From contig JBBCBC010000030.1 of the NCBI GenBank assembly GCA_037126765.1, positions 5,986,478 to 6,050,477 of the forward strand: a stretch of 64,000 nt of DNA, written 5' to 3'. A program made the translations under genes and the position numbers. Below the pieces are notes generated by a model. The model saw nothing but the letters and a program-made list of their open reading frames with translations, searched no databases and was not told where the DNA came from. Of this stretch, positions 1-10,028 are shown piece by piece. Positions within the stretch are counted from its first letter, which is position 1, and the number at the start of each line of letters is the position of its first letter. The stretch comes from Stenogyne calaminthoides (taxonomy: Eukaryota > Streptophyta > Magnoliopsida > Lamiales > Lamiaceae).

Positions 1-24
1 AACTTAAGGTTCTGATGTATTCAG

Positions 25-3000
25 GCAATAAAGAGTGCTGGAGCTATCGTACTAAAGCCTGGCAAGAATAGTATTATGGTTTCTTTGCCCCCTCAAAGAC
101 CAGGTTCCTATGTGCTAGGGGTTCTCACTGGACAAATTGGTCAATTAAGATTTAGGTCTCATAGTTTTTCAAAAGGGGGCCCTGCTGACACTGATGATTT
201 TATGAGTTTTGAGAAACCAACAAGGCCTATCTTGAAGGTATTGAGAGTGTAGTTTATCTAATTATTGAATAACACCTTTTGCTGAACTGGTGTTCAACAT
301 TAATAATTGCAAAATAAAAAATGACCTTTTCACGTCTTTATATTTTTTAAATTTGCAATTCGATACACTTTTTTTCAAAATTGTTGCAATTCTACCACAC
401 TAATTACCGGCAAGTCCTACTGACGTGGCAGTGCATGAAATTGCAAAAAAAAAGTAATTAAATTGAAACAATAACAAAAGGTCGTGAATTTATTTGCAAA
501 TTTTTTCCATAAAACTTTCCGGCTGCCATGTTAGCATAAATTGCCAGAAAATAGTCATATGATGTCACTAAAAATTCTAAAAACATATGTTGTAATTGAT
601 TAACCATTAAAAGGTCGTGATTTTTATGCAATTAAATTAACCCTAATATTAAGTTATATTGTTCTTCTGGGGTTATGCATTGGAAGGATAACAAGTCTCA
701 TGCTATATATTTATATATAGGTGGCAAAACCAAGGTCTCTGGTTGATCTTGCTGCTGCTGTTTCATCTGCTTTGCTGATGAACGAACCTCAGTGGGTTGG
801 CATAATTATTAAACCGATTGACTACTCCCTCAAGGGTGCTGTACTGCACATAGACCCTGGCCCTGGCTTGAGAATCGAGGAGAGACATAAAATTGAAATT
901 GAGAAGCATGAAATTGCTGTGCAGAACAATGAGGATAACCCATCCAATAATCTTTCTCCAGTGTCTTCCGAAGTTAAGCAATTGAGTCTTGAAGAGGGCA
1001 AGGTCAGACTGCCTGACTGGACGAGCAACATAACTTCGGTTTTATGGATTCAACTGCAGGCTGTTAGTGATGGGTTAGCTAGGGGAACACCTGCAGGTTT
1101 CTACCGTATGTTACGATTTTTCGAAAGATATCCTTCTTTGCATGGAATAACTGTTTGTTTCTCTTTATATAGGTACAGTTATTTCTCAGAGACAAAGTAT
1201 CGTGGATGGTTTGAGGACAATTGCTCTAAAACTTGACTTTGGAGTTTCGCATAACCAGAAATTTGAGAAGTACCTATTTTTCTTTTGCTTTTGGATTTTA
1301 TTTCCTTCCGAAATCTAGTAGTTAATCAACCCTGACTTAGTTGGGGTTAATTGCAGGACGCTAGCTGTGCATTTTACGGATCCTTTTCATGTGACTACAC
1401 GTGTTGCTGACAAATGCAGTGATGGTACTTTGCTTTTGCAGGTATATATGCTATTGTTTTCTTGTCCAATCTCATTTCTTGATGTATAATCTTGGATTTT
1501 CTCCCAAAACAAATTAAAATAAACTGTTGTAGTACAGTTTGCCCATTTTTCACTTTTAATTGATTTACGGGCCAATCATCTCCCTCCTCCATATACAATC
1601 ATATCACTCTCCCTACCCCCTCCCTGCCCAATTCTTTTTTTCTTTTGCAGTTTTACTGCCCTTCTGGCATATACAGAGTGGACTCCCCCCTCTCCCAACT
1701 CCCTAAAAGAAAAAAGCACAGGGAAATGTAAAAGGTTCCTATTTGGAACTCACAGAAACTAAGAGCGTAGAGAATAAAAAAGAGAAGAACAAATAAAAGA
1801 AGAAACCATTTTTCTTTAGATAGTTCTCATCAGAGAGCTTGAAAATTGATGACAGGTTCCAATTACAAATACTGCAAAATTACCGGAACAGGATTTTTTT
1901 AAAATGAATTTAATTTGTTTGATCTCCTCTTGGAACTATGTATAGTTATGTCCATATTTAACTACTTATGTATAGTTATGTCCAAAACTTAACACAATAG
2001 CATGATCCCTAGCTTCTTTCTTACTGATCTCACTATGAATTGGTGAGTGCTGCTATTGCAAGATGTCAAATTGCTGCCTAGTCAAATAAATCTGTGAATT
2101 ATCTTGTCTATGCTGAATTCTGTCACCCATCGGGAAAAATGTGCTTTCTAATTCTTGGTTCCCTTTTTCCTCCATCTGTTTCTTAGGTGATACTGCAGTC
2201 ACAGGTGAAAGCTTCACTTTCCATCTCTGATGGTTGGCTGGATCTTCAGGATGGCTTTGCCCATGCTGGAAAGCGTGATGGTAGACCGGTCTCTAGGTTC
2301 TTTCCTCTAATTGTTTCTTCTAAATCGAGAGCTGGAATATTGTTTGGTATCAGCTTGGCAGATGCGCCACCTAAAGGTATGCCCAATTTTTTTGGTTGAG
2401 TCTTCATGTTCTTTCTTTTCGTTCTTTTGGTAAGCTTCCATGCATAGAAAGATGGCCATTTGCTAATGATGGCATATCAATGCAATCTATGATCTGGCCA
2501 AGTCATTGCTATGTTTGCTCCACATTAGGCTGTGTGAAATGATTTTATTGCTCATACGTATCTGACAACCTCTGAGGTGCAAGTGATTCTACTGTTAATG
2601 CGCTTATATTGGCACTTAGTGTCGCATTTTTACTGAAAACTAAGATATTTGCCATAGAAAGATAGATTAATTAATCTCTTCATTTGCCTTGATGCATTAT
2701 TTATGTCTCTATATTTCCTTTCAGAGACTCTTTCACAGAGGAATATGGTGCTAAACATTCATGTTTCTCTCTTAACTAATTCATCTTACATTTGCAGATG
2801 AATCAACGGAGGATCCAGTTAGTATATTAAATATCAAATATACAATTTCTGGTGATAGAAGTATTGGAGCTCATAGTCCTTTAAATGAGGAACTTGCTGG
2901 ATCTGATGAGGATAAGGTGATGCCTTTGACCTTCCGGAGTGCTCTTGTTTTACAGAGACCAGTGCTGGACCCTTGCCTTGCAGTCGGTTTCCTTCCTCTC

Positions 3001-4034
3001 CCTTCAAGTGGTCTCTGGGTTGGGCAGCTCGTAACCATGAAATGGCGAGTCGAAAGGTTGAAAGATTCAGACAAGAATGTGCCTTCTGATGACCTTGTAA
3101 GCCATTTTAGTTGCTTTTCTATTTTTCAATACCCTACCCATCCCCCACCCCCCAAAGAAAAGGTTGCCTAGTGAGATTAGGGGTGTAAATGAGTCAACTA
3201 TTGTCAAGCTCGAACTCGGCTCGAATAAAAGACTTGACTCAAACTCGATCGAGCTTGTTGGAAAACTCAAAATACTCGATCTCGGTTGATTATAAGCATA
3301 TTATGCATGAAATAGTACAATTATGTGAGCTTGATTAGGCTCGCGATACTGACGAGCCTAGTATAACTGAGCTTGAACTCAAGCTCGAGAACTACTCAAG
3401 TAGCTCCAGCTTGAGGTCGAGCACGAGTAGCTCGTAAACCGGCTCGACTCACCTACACCCCTAAGTGAGATTCACTATCTGACATGCAATTATCCTTTTT
3501 TCTTTTATTCAACAGGATGAGGTGCTGTATGAAGTTAATGTTAATTCCGAAAACTGGATGGTTGCTGGAAGGAAACGAGGATATGCCTCACTCTCCACCA
3601 AACAAGGTATCCACCGTCCTTACTATTCTCTTCTTTCCTTTGAGGGAGACTTGTATGAGGCGGCACTCCTGTTACTAGTATTTGAGTCATACTTACCTTT
3701 AAAACGTTATCGGTATGATGCTTAAATGAGATCTATTTCATGTATAAAATTGTCTCATACAAGTTTTTTGCATTTCCTTTATCGTTATAGTTATTTCCCA
3801 AGTCACTTTTCCTTTGGTTCTCAAGCACTTTTTTCAACTTTAATGGCTATTCTAACAGGTTCTCGGATAGTGATCTCGATATTATGTCTTCCTCTGGTTG
3901 CTGGATACGTCCGGCCCCCTCAACTTGGTTTGCCAAACGTCGATGAGGCAAACATTAGTTGCAACCCGCCCGGGCCCCACCTGATCTGCGTGTTGCCTCC
4001 GACGCTCAGCTCCTCTTACTGTGTACCCGCCTGA
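25..4034 (+). CDS. TRS130: TRAPP II complex subunit TRS130 (TRAPPC10-like), C-terminal 508 residues, 8 exons
   Basis: Exons read as 25-237, 721-1096, 1173-1269, 1357-1441, 2187-2376, 2798-3096, 3516-3606 and 3859-4034. Every junction is GT/AG and the phases join without a break into 508 codons plus TGA. The 5' exons lie before the window, so the start is not visible; the plant protein is about 1250 residues. Recognisable blocks include SYVLGVLTGQIG, RPILKVAKPRSLVDLAAA, FTDPFHVTTRVADKC, LDLQDGFAH, RSALVLQRPVLDPCL, VGFLPLPSSG, MKWRVERLK, NSENWMVAGRKRG and, at the end, GYVRPPQLGLPNVDEAN. This order matches plant TRS130 (CLUB in Arabidopsis). Known role: TRS130 is a TRAPP II-specific subunit that acts in Golgi/TGN traffic and cell-plate assembly through Rab GTPase activation. 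No stop or frameshift interrupts the exons, so the gene looks functional. Confidence 0.95.
3178..3463. mobile_element. hAT-type MITE in a TRS130 intron
   Basis: A 286-bp insertion begins TAGGGGTGTA and ends with the exact inverse TACACCCCTA. It is flanked by a perfect 8-bp target duplication, AGTGAGAT, at 3170-3177 and 3464-3471. An 8-bp duplication with TAGGGG termini points to a non-autonomous hAT element. The interior carries many GAGCTCGAG-like words in both orientations and could fold back. It lies wholly inside the intron between exons 6 and 7 (3097-3515), so the splice sites remain intact. Confidence 0.88.
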
Positions 4035-5040
4035 TCACTCGCTGTATCTGTATCCAAAGAATACATACCGGTCAGTCTATTTTAATATATGAATTGTCAT
4101 CTTGCTTCGAAACTGGAAATTTTGTAGGACTTTGAATTTTTGTATTTTCAATATTCACGTGTCGGGTTACTAAATTTGTTGAGGATATAGTCCGTGTAAT
4201 TTTAGTGATTCATGTATAGTTGCTTTTGAGACTGTATTATTTGAGATTGATGTATACCTCGTGTGGTAAAAGTTAAATGAAAAATATCCCTTTGTTGTTT
4301 ATATTGATGTTATATTTGTGTAATTCCCCTACCCCAGTTTATCGTTCTGGCAAATTTAAAAGATGGTGTAGAAGTGTTTTGTCAAAAATACCCTTCTAGT
4401 GGGGATGCTTTATAAATGTTATATCTTTCATTTTTAGTATTTCTTTTAACTCCTTTTTTTTTTGTGAAATGAAATAAACAAACCTATACATTGATACCAT
4501 TTTCAAGATTTTAAAAAAAAGGAAGAAAATGAGCCTAAAATAAAAGATACTGTATAATATTTATAAAGCATAGAGGTAATTTTGAGGATATCAAGATTTG
4601 AGGCGTAATTTTAAATTTTTTAATATATTTGATTAAATTTAACTGTGTTGTGTGTATATAAAGGAAATTGAAGTGTGAATATCCCATCCAAATGTAAGAA
4701 TATCCCATGAAACAAAAGTATTGTACCAAACCAGGTCTGTTGTGTTACTAGGATTTTATGAATAGAAAAAGTAATATTTCAATATCTATTCTCAATTTTC
4801 ATCCAATATTATAAAAATATCATTCATCAGAATTACCTTTTATTTTTTTCTTCCATTTCAATTTTTAAAAGTACCTTTTATTTTTTATTAAAAGTAAATC
4901 AACATGTCCCATCATTTATTAATATAATATATTTTCTTAATTGATATGTGTTCAAAAGAAAGGAAAAACATATAATGAAATGGAGGGAGTAGTATCAACT
5001 ATCAACAAGATGATCAGTAGACGTATGCCGATATGAATAA
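4035..5040. other. Gene-free 3' flank of TRS130
   Basis: AT-rich sequence downstream of the TRS130 stop. It should hold the 3' UTR, but no single polyadenylation signal stands out. A GGAGGGAGTAGTA word near 4982-4994 resembles the edge of a Stowaway-like MITE whose other end I could not place. No coding signal was seen. Confidence 0.6.
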
Positions 5041-5885
5041 TACTCCTTTGTCCTATTTTTTTTATTGCTCAAACCAAAATGACACTAGTTTTAATGAAAA
5101 AAATTATTTGTTAGTATTAAGAGGACTAAAGCTAGGCAAAGTATAGCGTGAATAAATTTCACAGTGAAACTATTTAAGGAGTGTGAATAATATTACTAAA
5201 GAGTGTGATTTTTTACTATAAAGGGTGTGACTTTTTACTATAAAAAAATATTACTCATAAAAGTGAAGAGTGTGACTTATATTATAGCAGAGATTATCGT
5301 AATGATAATTGAAGGGTATGACTTTATATTACTAAAGGGTGTGACTTATATTACTAAAGAGTATGCCTATAAAAAAAAATCAGTTTCATGGTGAACAAGT
5401 TTCACAGCATACCAACTCCGAAAGTTATATGATTTGAACCTTTCTAAATAATGATATAAAAAAATAGATATTTTTTTATGTATTTATTAGCGACATGAGA
5501 TATAATTTAGATATGTTTGTAAGGGTTATGTCTTGTATGCACGGGTGGTCATTTGTCTTGACTTATAGTGATTTTTGGCGTCTTGCAATTTATTCTGTTG
5601 AAAATTGCGACTTATTGACACGTAAAAGTCTGTTGTTAATATGGGAACATAATTGCATGTTTACTTTTTTGGAATAGTTGCACGTTTTTTTTTTGTATAG
5701 TTCAAGCGTTTAAAATCTTATTTATGAGTCTTAAGATCTTAAAAGTGCATAAAAACCCACTCGTTTGTAAGATATTTGTGTAAGAGGATTGAATTACTTT
5801 TTTTATTATTTATGGAATGGAAAAAAAATTAGATAAAAATATTTATTTATGAATTTTGAGCAATAAACAAATAAGATGGAGGGAT
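5041..5885. mobile_element. Stowaway-like MITE with nested insertions
   Basis: The left end (CTCCTTTGTCC followed by TTTTTATTGCTCAAA) and right end (TTTGAGCAATAAACAAATAAG then ATGGAGGGA) are inverted repeats of about 30 bp next to TA dinucleotides. The sequence inside the ends matches the copy at 15471-15745. The interior is split by a 284-bp element at 5135-5418. A further segment at about 5525-5765 is absent from the other copy and has similarity, in inverse orientation, to 11780-12060. Outer boundaries are accurate to a few bases. Confidence 0.6.
5135..5418 (-). mobile_element. Mutator-type MITE, copy 1 (nested)
   Basis: This 284-bp element begins GGCAAAGTATAG and ends ATACCAACTC. It is the reverse complement of the element at 44339-44612. 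It is flanked by 9-bp near-duplications CTAAAGCTA (5126-5134) and CGAAAGTTA (5419-5427), 7 of 9 matching. The interior repeats GAGTGTGACTT-type words separated by short A/T runs. Internal inverted GTGAAAC/GTTTCA blocks lie near both ends. A 9-bp target duplication suggests a Mutator-like origin. No coding capacity. Confidence 0.75.
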
Positions 5886-6015
5886 TAATATTTATAGTTT
5901 ATTGACATGCATATACTGTATTTGTAGGAGTGCAGAATTGTATGAGTAGCATATATACACTCGTATGAGTTTATATAAAATGATTGAAGGCTACACTTAG
6001 TTAAAACATAGAGTA

Positions 6016-7009
6016 GATTAATCGTATGTCTGTCAATGTCATTATATACATACCTTTAAAACTTTTTTTGTGGGGACACCAAAATATCCAGCAGAAACAC
6101 TAAAAGTAGTGGTTAGATGTTAATTTCATTTTAAAAGGGCTTTTTTCAACGAAGTTTTCAATCCATAGAATAGTAAATTGCAAAATGGGAAGCAAAAGGT
6201 CAATTCTTAGTCTTAATCCCACCTTATTCTCACCTAAAATCTTAAGTAGGAGTGATTTCTAAGTTGTGAAACAGATTCAAATTTAAGAAAAGGTATATGT
6301 AAAGTTAGAGATTAAATATATATGGCAAAAAAATTTGTGAACCCGTGAATTCTTTTTTTTCTTCAAGATTCTTATACAAGATCTGAAATGTCATTATTAT
6401 GATATATGTCTTATCATTGTTATTCATATGAAGTGTCATTGTTTAAAAATTAATTATTTTTTTAAGCGGTGACACTTTTTCTTGCATAACAAGAATATTA
6501 AAAAAAAAAGAGTTAAAGTGAGTCTGGGTCACAAGAGACCTGTTGGGTTATGGTATTCGAGTGAAGCGGGAAGCGAGCGCGGAGGCGCTCGACCCGAGTC
6601 TTTCGAGGTCGAAAGATTATTGCTCGGTCGCGCCCCTTATCCAAGTGCCATGAGGGTGCTTGAGCACACCATGTTTGATCGAAACAAAACCGCCGACCTA
6701 ATGCCTCCCCGTCGGCGGTTCCGGAAGCAGACGCGGGATTAGGGCTTCGCCCGGTTCAATACTCTTTTAGGGTTTACAGACGGGTCAAACTAGGTTTTCT
6801 TGTATAAATACCCCCGACTCTCAATTGTATCTTTCAGACTATTTACACTATCTTATACGATATAGTAGATCTCTCCGGCTTGGGTAGTCTTGCAGACGTA
6901 GTCATTCCCATTTAACCCAGTAATAAAATTGTTTGTCTCTAAATTCCTAGTTCTATTATTTTCTCTATAATTACTTGTTTAATTCCTAACAACTGGTATC
7001 AGAGCATCT
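6016..7009 (+). repeat. Tandem duplication unit 1 (flank + 5' LTR + PBS)
   Basis: About 525 bp of flanking DNA (6016-6540), a Copia LTR (6541-6991) and the first 18 bp of element interior, including the primer-binding site, form a 994-bp unit. It is repeated immediately at 7010-8006. The flank halves are near-identical over most of their length, but they diverge in 6330-6400 versus 7320-7400, and the LTR halves differ by many small indels. Confidence 0.85.
6541..6991 (+). mobile_element. Copia LTR, outer 5' copy
   Basis: Begins TGTTGGGTTATGG and ends CCTAACA, like the LTRs at 7529 and 9576. It is preceded by GAGACC (6535-6540), which is exactly the sequence after the 3' LTR (10023-10028). 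The original insertion was therefore bounded by this LTR and the one at 9576-10022. It has a TATAAATA box at 6803-6810 and is followed by a PBS at 6994-7005 (TGGTATCAGAGC). It carries many small deletions relative to the other two LTRs. Confidence 0.85.
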
Positions 7010-7528
7010 GATTAATCGTATGTCTGTCAATGTCATTATATACATAACTTCAAAACTTTTTTTGTGGGGGACACCAAAATATCCAGCAGAAACACTAAAA
7101 GTAGTGGTTAGATGTTAATTTCATTTTAAAAGGGCTTTTTTCAACGAAGTTTTCAATCCATAGAATATTAAATTGCAAAATGGGAAGCAAAAGGTCAATT
7201 CTTAGTCTTAATCCCACCTTATTCTCACCTAAAATCTTAAGTAGGAGTGATTTCTAAGTTGTGAAACAGATTCAAATTTAAGAAAAGGTATATGTAAAGT
7301 TAGAGATTAAATATATATGGCAAAAATTTTTGTGAACATGTGAATTCTTTTTCTTCATGTATTACTATTGTGCATACGAAATGTCATTGTTATGCATATG
7401 TACTATCATTGTTATTCATATGAAGTGTCATTGTTTAAAAATTAATTACTTTTTAAACAGTGACACTTTTTATGCATAACAGTAACACTCGAAAAAAAGA
7501 GTTCCCGTGAGTCTGGGTCACAAGAGAA

Positions 7529-7987
7529 TGTTGGGTTATGGAGCCTGAGTGAAACGGGAAGCAGAGCGCGGGAGACGCTCGACCAGTGCTCGAGGTCGAG
7601 CACTATTGCTCGGTCGAGCTCCCCCTATCCAGCGCCATGAGGGTGCTCGAGCACACCATGTTTGATCGAGCAAAACCGCTCGACCTAATGCCCTGGTCGA
7701 GCGGTTCCGGAAGCCAGACGCGGGATTAGGGCTTCGGCCCAGTTTCAATACTCTTTTAGGGTTTCGGCCAGGATGGGTCAAACCTAGGTTTCTTGTATAA
7801 ATACCCACCTGACTCCCCCATTGTATCTTGCCCTACTTGCACTATCTTATACGATATAGTAGATTTCTCCTGGCTTGGGTAGTGCCCCCAGAAGTAGTCA
7901 TTCCTGACGAACTGGGTAACCAAATTGTTTGTCTCTAAATTCCTAGTTCTATTATTTTCTCCATAATTGCTTGTTTAATTCCTAACA
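7529..7987 (+). mobile_element. Copia LTR, inner 5' copy
   Basis: A 459-bp LTR from TGTTGGGTTATGG to CCTAACA. It contains repeated CGAGCG/CGCTCGA words in its GC-rich U3 portion, a TATAAATA box at 7796-7803 and the word CTTATACGATATAG shared with the other LTRs. It arose by the tandem duplication; the five bases before it (GAGAA) are a decayed copy of the target site. Confidence 0.88.
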
Positions 7988-7989
7988 AC

Positions 7990-8001
7990 TGGTATCAGAG
8001 C
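7990..8001 (+). promoter_or_regulatory. Primer-binding site (initiator tRNA-Met type)
   Basis: TGGTATCAGAGC lies two bases after the LTR end. This is the standard plant Copia PBS, complementary to the 3' end of initiator tRNA-Met. An identical site follows the outer LTR at 6994-7005. Confidence 0.9.
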
Positions 8002-8032
8002 ATCTGGTTAGAGGGATCTGTGGAGAGCAATT

Positions 8033-8695
8033 ATGATGGCTGAAGGGAAATCGCCTGTTGAGAAGTTTGATGGAACGGATTTTGGATTCTGGAAATTGCA
8101 GATCGAGGATTACCTGTACCGTAAAGATTTGTATCAACCGTTGGGTGAACAGCCTGAAGATATGAAGGACGACGAGTGAAACTTGCTGGATAGGAAGGCG
8201 ATGAGTGTGGTTCTTCTGTCGTTATCCAGGAACGTTGCCCTACATACGGTGAAAGCAAAAACCACAAAGGAGATGCTGGAAATTTTGACGGAGATGTATG
8301 AAAAACCGTCTGCAGCGAACAAGGTTCACTTGATGCGGAGGTTATTCAACCTGAGGATGGCGGAGCATACTGTGGTAGCCAACCATCTCAATGAGTTCAA
8401 TATCATTATAGCCCAATTGAGCTCGGTTGAGAATGATTTTGATGATGAAGTTCAAGCCTTAATTTTGTTGTCTTCTTTACCTGAAAGTTGGAGTGGAACG
8501 GTGACGGCTGTTAGTGCTTCAACGGGTAAGGTGAAACTAAAATTTGATGAGGTAAGGGATTTGGTCATGGGCGAAGAAATTCGCAGGAAAGAGTTGGGTG
8601 TGGCCACGGGGATGCACTTTGAGTCACGAAAAGAGGCGAATCTGAATCGAGGAAGCCAAATCAGGGTAGATCGAAGTCAAGGGGCAAAGATAAGC
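8033..8695 (+). pseudogene. Copia gag remnant (Retrotran_gag_2/UBN2 type)
   Basis: The frame opens with ATGATG at 8033, shortly after the PBS. It reads MMAEGKSPVEKFDGTDFGFW and continues through KLQIEDYLYRKDLYQPLG to an in-frame TGA at 8177-8179, probably a former tryptophan. The same frame then runs on as LLDRKAMSVVLLSLS, MYEKPSAANKVHLMRRLF, LNEFNIIIAQL and LILLSSLPESW. These are characteristic blocks of the Copia gag. The frame loses similarity near 8600, before any zinc knuckle, and passes into tandem repeats. No protease, integrase, reverse transcriptase or RNase H follows, so the element is non-autonomous and depended on proteins supplied in trans. Confidence 0.85.
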
Positions 8696-8699
8696 CCAA

Positions 8700-9178
8700 A
8701 AAGATCAAGATGGACGTTGACACGTGGCCGAGATCGTTGTATCAGGTTGGATGCAAGATCAAGAGGGACGTTGACACGTGGCTGAGATCATTGTATTAGG
8801 TTGGATGCAAGATCAAGATGGGCGTTTGACACGTGCCTGAGATCGTTGTATCAGGTTCATGCAAGATCAAGATGGGTGTTGACACGTGGCTGAGATCGTT
8901 ATATCAAGTTGGATGCAAGATCAAGATGGGCGTTTGACACGTGCCTGAGATCGTTGTATCAGGTTGGATGCAAGATCAAGATGGACGTTGACACGTGGCT
9001 GAGATCGTTGTATCAAGTTGGATGCAAGATCAAGATGGGTGTTTGACACGGGCCTAAGATCGTTGTATCAGGTTGGATGCAAGATCAAGATGGGCGTTTG
9101 ACACGTGCCTGAGATCGTTGTATCAGGTTGGTTCATGCAAGATCAAGAAGGACGTTGACACGTGTCTGAGATCGTGCG
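8700..9178 (+). repeat. Tandem repeat of ~52-57 bp, about 9 units, inside the Copia element
   Basis: Successive units begin near 8702, 8757, 8812, 8865, 8917, 8973, 9028, 9081 and 9137. Each contains AAGATCAAGATGG, GACACGTG, TGAGATCGTTGTATCA and GGTTGGATGC. The units differ by a few substitutions and 1-3 bp indels, for example GTTGACACGTGG versus GTTTGACACGTGC. The array starts where the gag frame ends and occupies the position of pol. Continuous coding through it is not maintained. Confidence 0.9.
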
Positions 9179-9467
9179 GGAATTGGTGGCCGAATGATTC
9201 AAGGGAATGTTGTGGGACGTTGTTTGGTTCTGGTGCTAATCAAAAACGTTGAGGGGCATTGCTTGGATCGAATGGACGTGAGGGTCCAGGTTGCGGTCTT
9301 GTGGGCCGTAGTGATGCAGGTTCGAGAAAGATGTTGTGGGACATTGCTTGGATCAAGTGTGGTTTGAAGTCGAACGTTGAGGGACATTGCTCGGATTGTG
9401 TGGTTAACTACCGATGAGAGAATGGGAAGACTAGTTACGTTTTGGAGTCAGTCTCCAGGTGGGAGAT
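9179..9467 (+). other. 3' internal region of the gag-only Copia element
   Basis: Non-coding remainder between the tandem array and the LTR relic. It holds about four imperfect copies of a GTTGAGGGACATTGCTTGGA-like word (for example near 9248 and 9375), so it is itself degenerate repeat. It ends with a polypurine-like GGTGGGAGA at about 9458-9466. Confidence 0.6.
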
Positions 9468-9545
9468 TGTTGGGTGGTGGAGTCTGAGTTGCGGAATGAG
9501 TCCAGGGAGGACAAGACGTTCGACCTAGTTGAGGTCGTGCACTTC
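9468..9545 (+). repeat. LTR-start relic upstream of the 3' LTR
   Basis: TGTTGGGTGGTGGAGTCTGA at 9468 follows a polypurine-like GGTGGGAGAT, just as the true 3' LTR does at 9576. It resembles the LTR start TGTTGGGTTATGGAGCCTGA, then diverges within about 75 bp. It looks like the truncated beginning of a related LTR left in the element interior. Confidence 0.6.
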
Positions 9546-9565
9546 CTCTCTAGTGTCAGTCTCTC

Positions 9566-9575
9566 GGTGGGAGAT
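9566..9575 (+). promoter_or_regulatory. Polypurine tract of the gag-only Copia element
   Basis: GGTGGGAGAT lies directly before the 3' LTR. This is the usual plant Copia plus-strand primer (GTGGGAGATTGTTGG context). A second copy precedes the LTR relic at 9468. Confidence 0.75.
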
Positions 9576-10022
9576 TGTTGGGTTATGGAGCCTGAGTGAA
9601 ACGGGAAGCAGAGCGCGGGAGGCGCTCGAGGTCTAGCACTATTGCTCGGTCGAGCGCCCCCCTATCCAGCGCCATGAGGGCGCTCGAGCACCATGTTTGA
9701 TCGAGCAGAACCGCTCGACCTAATGCCCTGGTCGAGCTGTTCCGGAAGCCAGACGCGGGATTAGGGCTTCGGCCCAGTTTCAATACTCTTTTAGGGTTTC
9801 GGCCAGGATGGACCAAACCTAGGTTTCTTGTATAAATACCCCCCTGACTCCCCCATTGTATCTTGCACTGCTTGCACTATCTTATACGATATAGTAGATC
9901 TCTCCTGGCTTGGGTAGTGCCCCTAGCCGTAGTCATTCCTGAATAACTAGGTAACCAAATTGTTTGTCTCTAAATTCTTAGTTTTATTATTTTCTCCATA
10001 ATTGCTTATTTAATTTCTAACA
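9576..10022 (+). mobile_element. Copia LTR, 3' copy
   Basis: A 447-bp LTR from TGTTGGGTTATGG to TTCTAACA, closely similar to 7529-7987, with a TATAAATA box at 9831-9838. It is followed by GAGACC (10023-10028), an exact match to the six bases before the outer 5' LTR at 6541. Confidence 0.9.
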
Positions 10023-10028
10023 GAGACC

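Larger units (their letters stand above)
7010..8006 (+). repeat. Tandem duplication unit 2 (flank + LTR + PBS)
   Basis: This unit repeats 6016-7009 in direct orientation with no spacer. The junction reads GCATCTG|ATTAATCG: element interior (GCATCTGGTTAG) passes straight into flank (GTAGATTAATCG). Unit 2 continues into the retrotransposon interior, so its LTR at 7529-7987 now sits directly upstream of gag. Confidence 0.85.
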
